From Sphingomonas sp. BK345 (lineage in GTDB: Bacteria > Pseudomonadota > Alphaproteobacteria > Sphingomonadales > Sphingomonadaceae), in the NCBI RefSeq assembly GCF_014193845.1, contig NZ_JACHZX010000003.1, positions 62,001 through 126,000 of the forward strand: DNA of 64,000 bases. The letters are read 5' to 3'. Positions within the stretch are counted from its first letter, which is position 1. Every line of letters begins with the position of its first letter. Below are positions 1 to 8,962 of this stretch, piece after piece. The notes under the pieces were generated by a model. The model was not told the origin of the DNA, ran no database searches, and was given only the letters and a program-made list of their open reading frames with translations. The translations under genes were made by a program, and so were the position numbers.

Positions 1-140
1 GCGATCAGCTCGATCTGGGTCTGCTCGCGGGTGAGCTCATGCTCCACGCCGGCGAACACCGCCGGATCGGCCTCGGCGAGGCCGCGATCGAAGAAACCGC
101 TCGGCGCCGTGCTGAGCTGGTGGGCGGGGTTGGTGCTCAT
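1..140 (-). CDS. glyA: Serine hydroxymethyltransferase, N-terminal part (cut by window edge)
   Basis: Only the first 46 codons are present; the gene runs off the left edge. The translated N-terminus contains FFDRGLAEADPAVF and the HELTREQTQIELI segment, typical of bacterial serine hydroxymethyltransferase, the PLP enzyme that interconverts serine and glycine with transfer of a one-carbon unit to tetrahydrofolate. The ATG (138-140) overlaps the TGA of the upstream rpiB gene (137-139) in an ATGA arrangement, so the two are almost certainly co-transcribed and translationally coupled. The pairing rpiB-glyA is common in alphaproteobacteria. The catalytic lysine region lies outside the window, so integrity cannot be judged. 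Confidence 0.93.
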   Translation of the reverse strand, partial: MSTNPAHQLSTAPSGFFDRGLAEADPAVFAGVEHELTREQTQIELI

Positions 141-571
141 ACGGGCTCCTTGAGCATGTCGACGCGGGCGGCGTGGCGCCCGCCGAGGAAATCGGTCGCG
201 AGAAAGGTGGCGACGCACTGCTTGGCCATGTCGAGGCCGATCAGCCGCGCGCCCAGCGCGATGGCGTTGACGTCGTTGTGGCTGCGCGCGAGCGCGGCGG
301 AGTAAGGCTCCGACACCAGGGCGCAGCGCACCGCCGGGTTGCGGTTCGCCGCGATCATGATGCCGATGCCGGAGCCGCACAGCGCGATGCCCCGCTCGAC
401 CCGGCCCGAAGCGAGCGCCTCGGCGAGCACCCGGCCATAGTCGGGATAATCGACGCTGGCGGTGCCGTCGGTGCCGAGGTCGGTGACGGCATGGCCCTGC
501 TCGTTGAGCCAGGCCTTGAGCTCCTGCTTGAGCGCGAAGCCGGCATGGTCGGTGGCGATGGCGACTCGCAC
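137..571 (-). CDS. rpiB: Ribose-5-phosphate isomerase B
   Basis: A 144-residue protein of the RpiB/LacAB family, which interconverts ribose 5-phosphate and ribulose 5-phosphate in the cytosol. The N-terminal ATDHAGF motif (residues 6-12), the catalytic cysteine in CGSGIG (Cys65) and the SHNDVN segment (His98) are all in the expected places, and the length is normal. The start is GTG at 571, supported by a strong GGAGGAG ribosome binding site seven bases upstream. It overlaps glyA by four bases, linking pentose phosphate metabolism to one-carbon supply in one operon. Confidence 0.95.
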   Translation of the reverse strand: MRVAIATDHAGFALKQELKAWLNEQGHAVTDLGTDGTASVDYPDYGRVLAEALASGRVERGIALCGSGIGIMIAANRNPAVRCALVSEPYSAALARSHNDVNAIALGARLIGLDMAKQCVATFLATDFLGGRHAARVDMLKEPV

Positions 572-670
572 GGGATCACTCCTCCGGGCGCGGGCGGACG
601 ATCGCCCGCGATCCTCGCCGGGTGCCCCCCGGGCGCGGCGCAGTCAAGCGCGAATGGACCGGCGCGCGGC

Positions 671-2497
671 TTACCCCTTCTTCGCCGCGATATAGCGGTC
701 GACCTGCTCCTCCAGCACGCCGAGCGGCAGCGCTCCCTGGCTCAGCACCGCCTCGTGGAAGTCGCGAATGTCGAACCTCGGCCCGAGTTCGCGCTCGGCG
801 CGCGCGCGCAGCTCGGCGATCTTGAGCTGGCCGACCATGTAGCTGGTCGCCTGCCCCGGCCAGTTGAAATAACGGTCGACCTCGCGCGCGATATCGGTGT
901 CCGAGACCGAGCTGTTGGTGCGGAAATAGGCGATCGCCTGATCGCGCGTCCACCGCTTGGCATGGATGCCGGTGTCGAGCACCAGGCGGATCGCGCGCCA
1001 CACCTGCAGCGACAGCATGCCGAAGCGATCGTATGGCGTCTTGTACACGCCCATCTCGTCCGCCAGCCGCTCCGAATAGAGGCCCCAGCCCTCCATATAC
1101 GCGCCATAGCCGCCGAACTTGCGGAACTTGGGCAGGTCGGTCAGCTCCTGCTGGCGCGCGATCTGGAAATGGTGCCCGGGCGCGCCCTCGTGCGCGGCGA
1201 TGCCCGCGACCTGCACCTTCTGCGTCTGGTTCATGTCGACCAGGTTGACGTAATAGATGCCGGGCCGCGTGCCGTCCGCCGAGGGCGGGTTGTAGAAGGC
1301 GGTGGAGGCAGTGCCCTCGCGCCACTTCTCCACCGCGCGCACCTCCAGCGGCGCCCTGGGCAGCACGCGGAAATAGCGCGGTGCCGCCGTCATCACGCCG
1401 CCGATCACCGCGCGCGCGTCGCCGAGATACTGTTCGCGGCCGGCCGCGGTGTTGGGATATTTGAGCGACGGGTCGGTACGGACCTTGTCGAAGAACTGCT
1501 CCAGCGTGCCGGTGAAGCCGACCTGGCGCTTGACCGCCTCCATCTCGCCGCGGATCGCCGCCACCTGCTGGAGCCCAAGCTGGTGGATCTGCTCGGCGCT
1601 GAGATCGGTGGTGGTCGATTCGCGCAGCCGGTCGGCGTAATAGGCCGCGCCGTCGGGCAGGTGCCAGGCGCCGTAATTGCCCGTCGCCTTGGGCGCGATC
1701 TCGTCCAGCGCCGCGATCAGCACGGTATAGCCATGGCGGAACGGGCCCTTGAGCGCGGCGGTGGCGTCGGCGAGCAGCTGCGCCTTGGTCGCGGACGGGG
1801 CGTCGAGCGCGGCGACCTTCTTGCGGAAATCGGCCAGCAGCGTCGAGTCGGGGCCGGCGTCGAACGGCGCGCCGGTAACCACCTTGAGCGCGTCGGCGCG
1901 GGCCGGGGCGAAATTGACCTGGTTGGGGATGATGCCCTTGGCCGCCTGCGCGCGCATCGTTCCGGCGACCTCGCGCATCACGCGCTCGGTGTCGCGCAAC
2001 CGGGCGACATAGGCCTGCGCGTCGGCGACGCTGTCGACCCGGTGATTGTTGATCAGCAGCACCGGGATCGCCCCCGCCGGGCTGCCGTTGGTCGAGACCG
2101 GGAAGCGCAGCTGGCGGAAGCGGAACGAGGCGCGATCGCGCGCTACCTGTTCCTCGAACAGCCGATAGCTGACCCGCGCCGACTCGCCGAGCTGCTCGGG
2201 GCGGAAGCGCCGGTGCAGCTCGGCGAGCTGGCGCTCCTCGAGCGCGCGCGCGCGCACCTGCGCGGCGTCGGTATAATCGTCGAGCCGGTCCTCGCCGGTC
2301 TTGAGCCCGAGCTGGGTCTGGCCCTCCGGGCTGAGCGCGAGCTGCTCGTCGAACTTCTGATCGAGGAAGGCGAGCAGCGCCCGGTCGGCTGCCTGTGTCG
2401 CAGCGGCGGGCGCCGCCGTCGGCGCCGTCTGCGGCACGGGCGCGGCGGCGACCAGCGCGAGGGTCGACGTCAACAACAGCGCGGCGTTCAGGCGCAT
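671..2497 (-). CDS. DUF885 family secreted protein (putative metallopeptidase-like)
   Basis: A 608-residue protein with a Sec-type signal peptide (hydrophobic stretch at residues 5-20 followed by Ala/Pro-rich linker). The body matches the DUF885 family; the diagnostic HEGAPGHHFQ segment lies near residue 436, resembling a zinc-binding HExxxH-type helix, and the family ends with a helical region rich in aromatic residues such as YMEGWGLYSE. Function in this family is poorly established; a periplasmic peptidase role is often assumed from the His/Glu motif. ATG at 2497 has GGGAGAG upstream. It stands alone between rpiB and the FecR gene, both on the same strand but separated by 99 and 64 bases. 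Confidence 0.88.
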   Translation of the reverse strand: MRLNAALLLTSTLALVAAAPVPQTAPTAAPAAATQAADRALLAFLDQKFDEQLALSPEGQTQLGLKTGEDRLDDYTDAAQVRARALEERQLAELHRRFRPEQLGESARVSYRLFEEQVARDRASFRFRQLRFPVSTNGSPAGAIPVLLINNHRVDSVADAQAYVARLRDTERVMREVAGTMRAQAAKGIIPNQVNFAPARADALKVVTGAPFDAGPDSTLLADFRKKVAALDAPSATKAQLLADATAALKGPFRHGYTVLIAALDEIAPKATGNYGAWHLPDGAAYYADRLRESTTTDLSAEQIHQLGLQQVAAIRGEMEAVKRQVGFTGTLEQFFDKVRTDPSLKYPNTAAGREQYLGDARAVIGGVMTAAPRYFRVLPRAPLEVRAVEKWREGTASTAFYNPPSADGTRPGIYYVNLVDMNQTQKVQVAGIAAHEGAPGHHFQIARQQELTDLPKFRKFGGYGAYMEGWGLYSERLADEMGVYKTPYDRFGMLSLQVWRAIRLVLDTGIHAKRWTRDQAIAYFRTNSSVSDTDIAREVDRYFNWPGQATSYMVGQLKIAELRARAERELGPRFDIRDFHEAVLSQGALPLGVLEEQVDRYIAAKKG

Positions 2498-2561
2498 TCA
2501 CTCTCTCCCGGTGCGACACGCCCTCATGTCGCGCGCGCCCGGGCGGCGCAACGGTCGCGTG

Positions 2562-4559
2562 TCAGGGCTTCTTCGGCAGCAGCAGGTCGACCACCTGCTT
2601 GAGCGGGTCGAGCGGCCCCGGTAGCGGCTTCTTGGCGGCATCGTCCGCCGCCTTCTGCGCCGCCTTGGCCGCGTCGTCGGCGGCCTTCTGCGCGTCGCGT
2701 GCCGCCTTCTCCTGCTCCCTGGCGGCGTCGGCCGCGGCCTTGGCGGCCTTGTCGGCCGCGTCCTTCGCCGCCTTGTCCGCGTCCTTGGCCGCCTTGTCGG
2801 CGTCGCGGGCCGCCTTCTCCGCGTCCTTGGCGGCCTTGTCGGCGGCGGCCTTGGCGGCCTGATCGGCGGCCTTCTGCGCCTGATCGGCGGCCTTGGCGGC
2901 ATCCTGCGCCGCCTTCTGTGCGGCGAGGTCGGAGAGGGCCTTGGCGGCGTCGCGCGCGGCCTTCTCGATCGCTGCCTGCAGCGCCGCGGCGGCGGCGTTG
3001 CCGGCGCCCTTGGCGGCGCTCTCCGCCTGCGCCTGTGCCTGTGCGGCCTGCGCCGCCGCCACGGCGGCGGCGGCCTGCGCCGCCTGCGCCTGGCTCGCCG
3101 CCGCCGCCTGGGCCGCGGCGTCGCCCGAGGCCTGTGCCGCGGCCTGCTGCGCCACCATCGCGGCCGCCTGGGTCGCCGCGTCGGCCGCCGCCTGCCGCGC
3201 GGCCTCGGCCGCGCGCGCGGTCGCCGCCGCGGTCGCCTCGGCCTGCACCTGCGCCGCCGCGGTCGCGGCCTGCTCGGCCACTGCCTTGGCCTGTGCCTCG
3301 GCCATCGCCGCCTGCTCCGCCGCGACCTGCTGCTGCGCGGCCAGTGCCGCCCGCGCCGCCTCCGCACTCGCCTCGGCCTGCGCGGCGGCGGCGGCGCGTG
3401 CCGCCGCGGCCTGCTCCTGTTCCACGCCGGCCTGGGCCGCCGCGAGCGCGGAGGACTGCGCCGCGGCCTCGGTCGCACGTGCCTGTGTCGCCGCCTCTAC
3501 CGCGGCACGCTCGGCGCCGGCCTTGGCATCAGCCGCAGCGGCACTCTCCGCGGCGCTCTTCGCCGCCGCCGCGCTCGCACTCGCCTGTTCGGCACGCGCG
3601 CCGGCAACTTCGGTGGCCATCTCGACCGCCTTGACCGTGGTAGTGGACGCCTCGGTGGCGGTGCGGGTCGCGCTCGCCACCGCCGCCAGCGCCGCGCTGG
3701 CGCCGCCCGCCGCGGCGGTGGTGCCCTGGACGAGCCCGCCGGTGGTGTCCGCCAGCGCCACCGGGGCGGCATAGACCGTCTCGCTCACCGCGACGACCGT
3801 CGGCGCGTCCGCCGCCGGCGCGACGCTCGCGACGGCCGGCTCCGCCGTGATGGCGGGGGCGGCGGCGGCGAGCGCCGGTGGCGCCGCCTGGTCGACGGGG
3901 GCGGCCGCGGGCTCCGACGCCGCGGCGGTCTCGGCCGCGACCGGCAGCGCCGGTACGGGCGCTTCCTTCGGCCGCGCCGGCGACTCGATCACGCGGCGCA
4001 CGCCGTCGCGCTCGATCGCCATGCGGAAGCGGTCGTCGGCGCCGACCTGCGCCACCGCTCCCGGGGTGAGCAGTTCGTGGGCGCCGCCGTCGCTGGTGGC
4101 AACCTCGACCGCGCCCTCGATCACCTGCAGCGCGCTGCCGGTGCCGCCGACGCTGACGCTGAAGGTCGTGCCCTTCACCACCGCGGCGAGGTACGGCGTC
4201 TGCACCTCGAAGTGCGGCGTCATCTTCTTCTTGATCATGAAGACGACGTTGCCGAACTCCTCGACGATCCGCGTCATCCCCTTGGCCTCGGTCGCGGCGG
4301 GCAGCGTCAGCCGCGAGCCCGGCGCGACCAGCATGAATTCGGTGCCGCGCACCAGCACCGCGCGCGCGCCCTTGGCGGTGGTGACGGTATCGCCGGCGGC
4401 GATCGCGCTGCCGCGCGTGGCGACCTTCGACACGCCCGCGCGCGTCACCTGCACGTCACCCATCGCCTCGCTGATCCGCCAGCCGGCGGGGCCGGCACTC
4501 GCGGGCATCGCGAGCCCAGCGGTGGAAGCGGCGAGCAGCGCCAGGATCGGCTTACGCAT
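2562..4559 (-). CDS. FecR-domain protein with very long Ala-rich coiled tail
   Basis: A 665-residue exported protein. Residues 1-22 form a signal peptide ending in ASA. Residues about 25-150 form a FecR-type domain: a GDVQVTRAG entry, GDTVTTAKGARA, and a FEVQTPYLAAVVKGTTFSV core are the usual landmarks. From about residue 200 to the end the protein is dominated by alanine with Glu/Gln, and from about residue 560 it becomes a regular AAKDADK-like heptad series, predicting a long charged coiled coil before a short Pro-rich end. FecR domains without an anti-sigma helix usually act as cell-surface or periplasmic modules. It is divergent from the TpsB gene 159 bases away, suggesting a shared control region. 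No TPS haemagglutination domain is visible, so it is not an obvious TpsA substrate. Confidence 0.82.
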   Translation of the reverse strand: MRKPILALLAASTAGLAMPASAGPAGWRISEAMGDVQVTRAGVSKVATRGSAIAAGDTVTTAKGARAVLVRGTEFMLVAPGSRLTLPAATEAKGMTRIVEEFGNVVFMIKKKMTPHFEVQTPYLAAVVKGTTFSVSVGGTGSALQVIEGAVEVATSDGGAHELLTPGAVAQVGADDRFRMAIERDGVRRVIESPARPKEAPVPALPVAAETAAASEPAAAPVDQAAPPALAAAAPAITAEPAVASVAPAADAPTVVAVSETVYAAPVALADTTGGLVQGTTAAAGGASAALAAVASATRTATEASTTTVKAVEMATEVAGARAEQASASAAAAKSAAESAAAADAKAGAERAAVEAATQARATEAAAQSSALAAAQAGVEQEQAAAARAAAAAQAEASAEAARAALAAQQQVAAEQAAMAEAQAKAVAEQAATAAAQVQAEATAAATARAAEAARQAAADAATQAAAMVAQQAAAQASGDAAAQAAAASQAQAAQAAAAVAAAQAAQAQAQAESAAKGAGNAAAAALQAAIEKAARDAAKALSDLAAQKAAQDAAKAADQAQKAADQAAKAAADKAAKDAEKAARDADKAAKDADKAAKDAADKAAKAAADAAREQEKAARDAQKAADDAAKAAQKAADDAAKKPLPGPLDPLKQVVDLLLPKKP

Positions 4560-4718
4560 GTTATTCTCCCTCGGCCCGCCAGGCGCGCCGACTCAGCCGA
4601 GTAGAAGGAGAGCGTTGCGAACAACTTAGAGCAAATGGTTAGCGAAATGCCGCGGTCATCGTAACCAAATCGGAACCCGCCCCCGCCTAGGCCGCGCCGC
4701 GATAACAGGGGCGTCCGC

Positions 4719-6377
4719 ATGCGAGCTACATCCACGATCCGCCTGGCGCTGCTGGGCAGCGCCGCACTGGCGGGCGCACCCGCCGCGGCGCAGACCGCGC
4801 TCGACCGCGCCGATCCGACGATCGCGGCGCGCGCGCTGCCGCGTCCCTCGCTCGAGCAGCCCGAGCGCGCGCGCCCGACCGAGGTCGACGCCGCCAGCCG
4901 CGCCGCCGCGGGCACGACGCTGACTCCGCCGGTGCGCGCGGTGCGCGTGCTCGGCGCGGAGAGCGTGCCCGAGTCGGCCTATGCCGCCGCGGTGGCGCCG
5001 GTGATCGGCCGCACGCTCGACCGCGCTGCGCTGGCGACGCTCGCGGGCCAGGTGGCGGGCGCGGTGCGCGCGCGCGGCTATCCCTTCGCCACCGCCTCGG
5101 TCGCGGCGCAGCCGATGACCGACGGCGTGCTCGCGGTGGAGGTCGAGCTCGGCCGCATCGATGCGGTGCGCGTGATCGGCGCGCGCAGTGCCGCCGCCGA
5201 CACGCTGCTGGTCCACGCGCTCACCGGGCGCGGCGCGGTGACGCAGAAGATGCTGGAGCGCGCGCTGCTGCTGGTCGGCGACGTGCCCGGCGTGCGCGTG
5301 ACCGACACGCGCTACGTCCGTCAGGACGGTTTCGGCATCCTGCTGGTGACGATCGCGAGCGACCGCGCCAGCGCCTATGCGCAGCTCGACAACCGCGGCA
5401 GCGCCGAGGTCGGCCCGGTGCGCTCCACCCTGCTCGCCAGCCTGCGCGGGCTCGCGGGGGACGGCGACGAGCTGTCGCTGATCGTCGCGCAGACGCCGTT
5501 CGAGCCGAGCGAGTTCGCCTTCCTGCGCGCGCGCTACGCCGCACCGGTCGACTCGGCCGGTTCGGTACTGGCGGTGGCCGGCTCCGTGGCGCGCTCCAAC
5601 CCGGGGGCGGCGCTGGCACCGCTCGACGTGGTCGGGCGCAGCGGCGACCTGTCGGTGAGCTACACACGCGCGCTGGTGCGCACCCGCGCACGCAGCCTGT
5701 GGGGCCAGGCCGAGCTGCGCGCGGTGACGGTGACCCAGACGCTCCGGGGCGCGCGGCTGCGCCGCGACCGGCTCGCCACCGCCACCGCCTCGCTCAACGG
5801 CCAGGCGGCCGTCGCCGGCGGCACGTTGCGGGGCGAGCTGGCAGGCGTGGTCGGGCTGCCGCTCGCCGGGGTGAGCCATGCCGGCGACGCGCTGCTGTCG
5901 CGCGCCGACGGCGACGCGCGCTTCGTGCTGGCGACCTGGCAGATGGACTACACGCGCCGGCTCGGCGGGCCGTTCAGCGCGGTGCTGGCAGGCGCGGCGC
6001 AGCTCGCCTCGCGCCCGCTGCTCGCCACCGCCGAGATCGGGCTGGGCGGCCCCGGCTTCGCGCGCGGCTATGACTATGCCGAGCGCACCGGCGACCAGGG
6101 CGCGATGGCCTCGGCCGAGCTCCGCGCCGACGCCGGGCGCGTGCTGCCCGGCGTGATCGACCGCGCGCAGGGCTATGCCTTCGTCGACGGCGGGCATGTC
6201 AGCAACCTGCGCGACGGGTTCGGCGGCGGGACGCTGGCGTCGACTGGGCTGGGCGTGCGCGCTGGGGCGGGTCGGCTCGACGGCATGGTCGAGGTCGCCT
6301 TCCCGCTCAACGCCGATCGGTTCGACACCGGCAACCGCCGGCCGCGTATCTCGCTGCGGCTGTCGCGGGTGTTCTGA
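4719..6377 (+). CDS. ShlB/FhaC/HecB-type two-partner secretion transporter (TpsB)
   Basis: A 552-residue outer-membrane protein. It has a signal peptide (residues 1-25, AAAQ cleavage), a POTRA region at roughly 75-210 (VRAVRVLGAESVPESAY; the DGVLAVEVELGRIDAVRVIG strand pair), and a C-terminal 16-strand barrel ending in SLRLSRVF with a terminal phenylalanine. The VEGYDY-type lid motif region is seen as FARGYDYAERTGDQG (about 448-462). Such proteins export large beta-helical TpsA proteins. No TpsA gene is next to it within the window, so the partner is unknown. It is divergent from the FecR-domain gene and precedes the CHASE2-EAL gene. Confidence 0.88.
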   Translation: MRATSTIRLALLGSAALAGAPAAAQTALDRADPTIAARALPRPSLEQPERARPTEVDAASRAAAGTTLTPPVRAVRVLGAESVPESAYAAAVAPVIGRTLDRAALATLAGQVAGAVRARGYPFATASVAAQPMTDGVLAVEVELGRIDAVRVIGARSAAADTLLVHALTGRGAVTQKMLERALLLVGDVPGVRVTDTRYVRQDGFGILLVTIASDRASAYAQLDNRGSAEVGPVRSTLLASLRGLAGDGDELSLIVAQTPFEPSEFAFLRARYAAPVDSAGSVLAVAGSVARSNPGAALAPLDVVGRSGDLSVSYTRALVRTRARSLWGQAELRAVTVTQTLRGARLRRDRLATATASLNGQAAVAGGTLRGELAGVVGLPLAGVSHAGDALLSRADGDARFVLATWQMDYTRRLGGPFSAVLAGAAQLASRPLLATAEIGLGGPGFARGYDYAERTGDQGAMASAELRADAGRVLPGVIDRAQGYAFVDGGHVSNLRDGFGGGTLASTGLGVRAGAGRLDGMVEVAFPLNADRFDTGNRRPRISLRLSRVF

Positions 6378-6448
6378 TGCGGGGCGGGGTGGGACGCGAG
6401 AAGCATCTGAAGGCTCGTGGGGTGATGGACCATCTCCTTGCCCCAGCT

Positions 6449-6541
6449 ACCACCCCGACGGACGCCGGGGTCCAGTTGGGTGACGTCGCTTGCACGTCAC
6501 GGCGGTTCGCCCAACTGGACCGCGGCGTTCGCCGGGGTGGT
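6449..6541. repeat. Long palindromic element between tpsB-like and CHASE2 genes
   Basis: A nested inverted repeat: ACCACCCCG at the left pairs with CGGGGTGGT at the right, ACGCCG with CGGCGT, TCCAGTTGGG (6471-6480) with CCCAACTGGA (6510-6519), and GTGACGT (6480-6486) with ACGTCAC (6494-6500). The layout resembles the other dispersed palindromes in this window but the core sequence differs. It fills most of the gap between the two genes and may act in the mRNA as a stabiliser or attenuator. Confidence 0.75.
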
Positions 6542-6633
6542 GCGTGGCGGAGGGCGGACCGCTTAGATCAAGTTGCCCTTCTCGCGGGCGGGGATGGAGC
6601 GACCCTCTTCATCACCTGCCAAGCCGCCGCCGC

Positions 6634-8928
6634 ATGCTGATCCCCCGCCCCCGCGCCCTGCTGCGTCACCGCCGCGCGCTCGCGCTCGCCGCGGCGCTCA
6701 CGCTCGCGCTGCTCACCGCGCTCAGCGGGCTGGGCGCGCGGATCGATCGGCTGCTTGACCCGCCGCGCGCCGCCGCCTGGGTGCGCGCGCCGAGCGGGCA
6801 GGTCGTTGTCGTCGAGATGGACGCCGCCAGCGTCGCCGCGATCCGCGAGTGGCCCTGGTCGCGCGACCATTATGCGCGCGCGGTCGATCGGCTCCGCGAA
6901 GCGGGCGCCGCCTCGATCACCTTCGACGTCGACTTCTCCTCCGCCGGCCCCGGCGCGGGCGATGTCGCGCTGGCGCAGGCCATCGCGCGCGCGCCCGGCC
7001 TCGTCGCGCTGCCCACCTTCGCGCAGCGCGCGCGCCTGGGCGATCGCCGCACGATCGACTCGCTGCCGCTGCCCGCGCTGCGCGCCGGTGCCGCGCTCGC
7101 CTCGGTGAGCATGCAGCCCGACGCCGACGGCATCGTCCGCCGTGCGCCGTTCGGCACCATTACCGCGGGCACGCCGCGGCCGTCGCTCTCCGCGCTGATC
7201 GCGCATCGCTCCGGCGCGGCCGACAGCTTCTTCCCGATCGACGGCGGGATCGACCCGACGCGGCTGCCGCGGCTGAGCTTCGTCGCGGCGCGTGACGGCC
7301 GCTTCGACCCGGCGGCGGTGCGCGGGCGCGACATACTGATCGGCGCCACCGCGATCGAGATGGGTGACCGCTACGCCACGCCGCACTGGGGCGTGATCCC
7401 CGGCGTGGTGGTGCAGGCGCTCGCCGCCGAGACGCTGCTCGCGGGCGTGCCGTCGGAATGGAGCAGCGCGCTGCCGCTGCTGCTCGCGCTGCTGCTCGCC
7501 GCACCGATGCTGTGGGTGCGGCGCGGCCCGGTCGCGGCGGGACTGGCGCTGGCCGCTCCGGTGGTCCTGTTCGCGCTCGCGGTCCGGGCGCAGGTCGCCG
7601 ACCAGGCGGTGTTCCCGCTGGCCCCGGCGCTGGTGCTGGTCGTCGCGGCCGGGCTGGCGCGCGTCGCGCTCGATCTCGCACGCCGCTTCGAGCGCCAGCG
7701 CCGCGTCGACGAGGACACCGGCCTGCCCAACCGCCGCGCGCTGCTCCACGACAGGGACTCCGCCGCGCCGACGCCGCTGCTGGTGGCGTCGCTCGGCAAC
7801 GCGGACGCGCTCATCACGCTGCTGGGCGAGCGCGCCGGGCACGACCTGCTGCTGCGCGTCGCCGACCGGCTGCACGCGACGGTGGGCGCCAGCGTCTATC
7901 GCGTCGGCGAGCGGCTGCTCGCGGTCAACGCGCCGGGCGAGGACATCGAGGCGCTGGTCGCGGCGCTGCGCGCGACCTTGATCGAGCCGGTCGAGATCCT
8001 CGGCCGCCGCGCCGACGCCGCGGTGCATCTCGGCGTCTCGGCGGGCGAGGGCACGATCCATGACCGGCTGGTGAGCGCGACCCGCGCCGCCGACGAGGCC
8101 GCCGCGGCGGGCGCGTTCTGGCGCCACGCGCACGTCGACGCCGATGCGCTGGAGCGGCGACTGGTGCTGATGGGCGAGCTCGACCAGGCGATCGCCAACG
8201 GCGAGATCGAGGTGCATTACCAGCCCAAGCTCGCCCTCGCGACCGACCGGGTCGCCAGCGCCGAGGCGCTGGTGCGCTGGCGCCACCCGACTCGCGGGAT
8301 GATCCGGCCCGACCTGTTCATCCCGCTCGCCGAGCAGGCCGACCGCATCGGCGCGCTGACCCTCCACGTGCTCGCGCGCGCGGTCGCCGACCTCGCCGAC
8401 TGGCGCGCGCGCGGGCACGACGTCTCGGTCGCTATCAACCTCTCCGCGATGCTGATCGCCGAGCCGGCGTTCAGCGCCGCGGTCGACGCCCTGCTCGACT
8501 CGGGCGCGGTGCCGGCCGACCGGCTGATCTTCGAGGTGACCGAGTCCGCCACGCTGGCCGATCCGGAGCGCGCCGCCGCGCAGCTGCGCCACTTCCGCGC
8601 CAAGGGCGTTGCGATCTCGATGGACGATTACGGCACCGGCCAGTCGACGCTGACCTATCTGCGCGAGCTGCCGCTGTCCGAGCTCAAGATCGACCGCAGC
8701 TTCGTCCAGCATGCGCATCTCAACCCGGCGGACGCGCTGATGGTGCGCTCGACGATCGACCTCGCGCACGGGCTCGGGCTCAAGGTGGTGGCGGAGGGGA
8801 TCGAGGAGCCCGGCTGCCTCGCCTTGCTGCGCGACGCCGGCTGCGACCTGGTGCAGGGCTATCTGATCGGCCGCCCGATGGTGGCGGACGCCTTCGTCGC
8901 GACGCTGGAGCAGCGCGCCGCGGCGTGA
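6634..8928 (+). CDS. CHASE2 sensor protein with degenerate GGDEF and intact-looking EAL domain
   Basis: A 764-residue membrane protein. TM1 is at about 15-34, a periplasmic CHASE2 sensor domain at about 35-272 ([25 protein letters not shown] is reported in part only), three TM helices at about 274-348, a GGDEF-like region at about 352-485 and an EAL domain at about 505-755. The GGDEF signature is degraded to VGERL, so cyclase activity is unlikely. The EAL side keeps YQPKL, EALVRW, INLSA, EVTES, DDYGTG and KIDRSFV, the residues that bind metal and c-di-GMP, so it is likely a phosphodiesterase lowering c-di-GMP. I chose ATG 6634 because the frame upstream runs through a palindromic repeat and lacks coding character, though no good ribosome binding site is visible. 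Confidence 0.87.
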   Translation: MLIPRPRALLRHRRALALAAALTLALLTALSGLGARIDRLLDPPRAAAWVRAPSGQVVVVEMDAASVAAIREWPWSRDHYARAVDRLREAGAASITFDVDFSSAGPGAGDVALAQAIARAPGLVALPTFAQRARLGDRRTIDSLPLPALRAGAALASVSMQPDADGIVRRAPFGTITAGTPRPSLSALIAHRSGAADSFFPIDGGIDPTRLPRLSFVAARDGRFDPAAVRGRDILIGATAIEMGDRYATPHWGVIPGVVVQALAAETLLAGVPSEWSSALPLLLALLLAAPMLWVRRGPVAAGLALAAPVVLFALAVRAQVADQAVFPLAPALVLVVAAGLARVALDLARRFERQRRVDEDTGLPNRRALLHDRDSAAPTPLLVASLGNADALITLLGERAGHDLLLRVADRLHATVGASVYRVGERLLAVNAPGEDIEALVAALRATLIEPVEILGRRADAAVHLGVSAGEGTIHDRLVSATRAADEAAAAGAFWRHAHVDADALERRLVLMGELDQAIANGEIEVHYQPKLALATDRVASAEALVRWRHPTRGMIRPDLFIPLAEQADRIGALTLHVLARAVADLADWRARGHDVSVAINLSAMLIAEPAFSAAVDALLDSGAVPADRLIFEVTESATLADPERAAAQLRHFRAKGVAISMDDYGTGQSTLTYLRELPLSELKIDRSFVQHAHLNPADALMVRSTIDLAHGLGLKVVAEGIEEPGCLALLRDAGCDLVQGYLIGRPMVADAFVATLEQRAAA

Positions 8929-8962
8929 GGCGGGCGGTGCGGCGCGCGGGTGGGGCGACCGC

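Noticed and set aside
2498..3774. Long open frames on both strands opposite and within the FecR gene, rich in Pro/Arg or Ala/Cys
   Set aside because: They mirror the GC-rich alanine codons of the FecR tail. They have no start signal, no recognisable domain and extreme composition.
6490..6633. Upstream extension of the CHASE2 protein from TTG 6490
   Set aside because: The extra 48 codons run through a palindromic repeat, are Arg/Pro/Ser-rich and precede a good transmembrane start at 6634.
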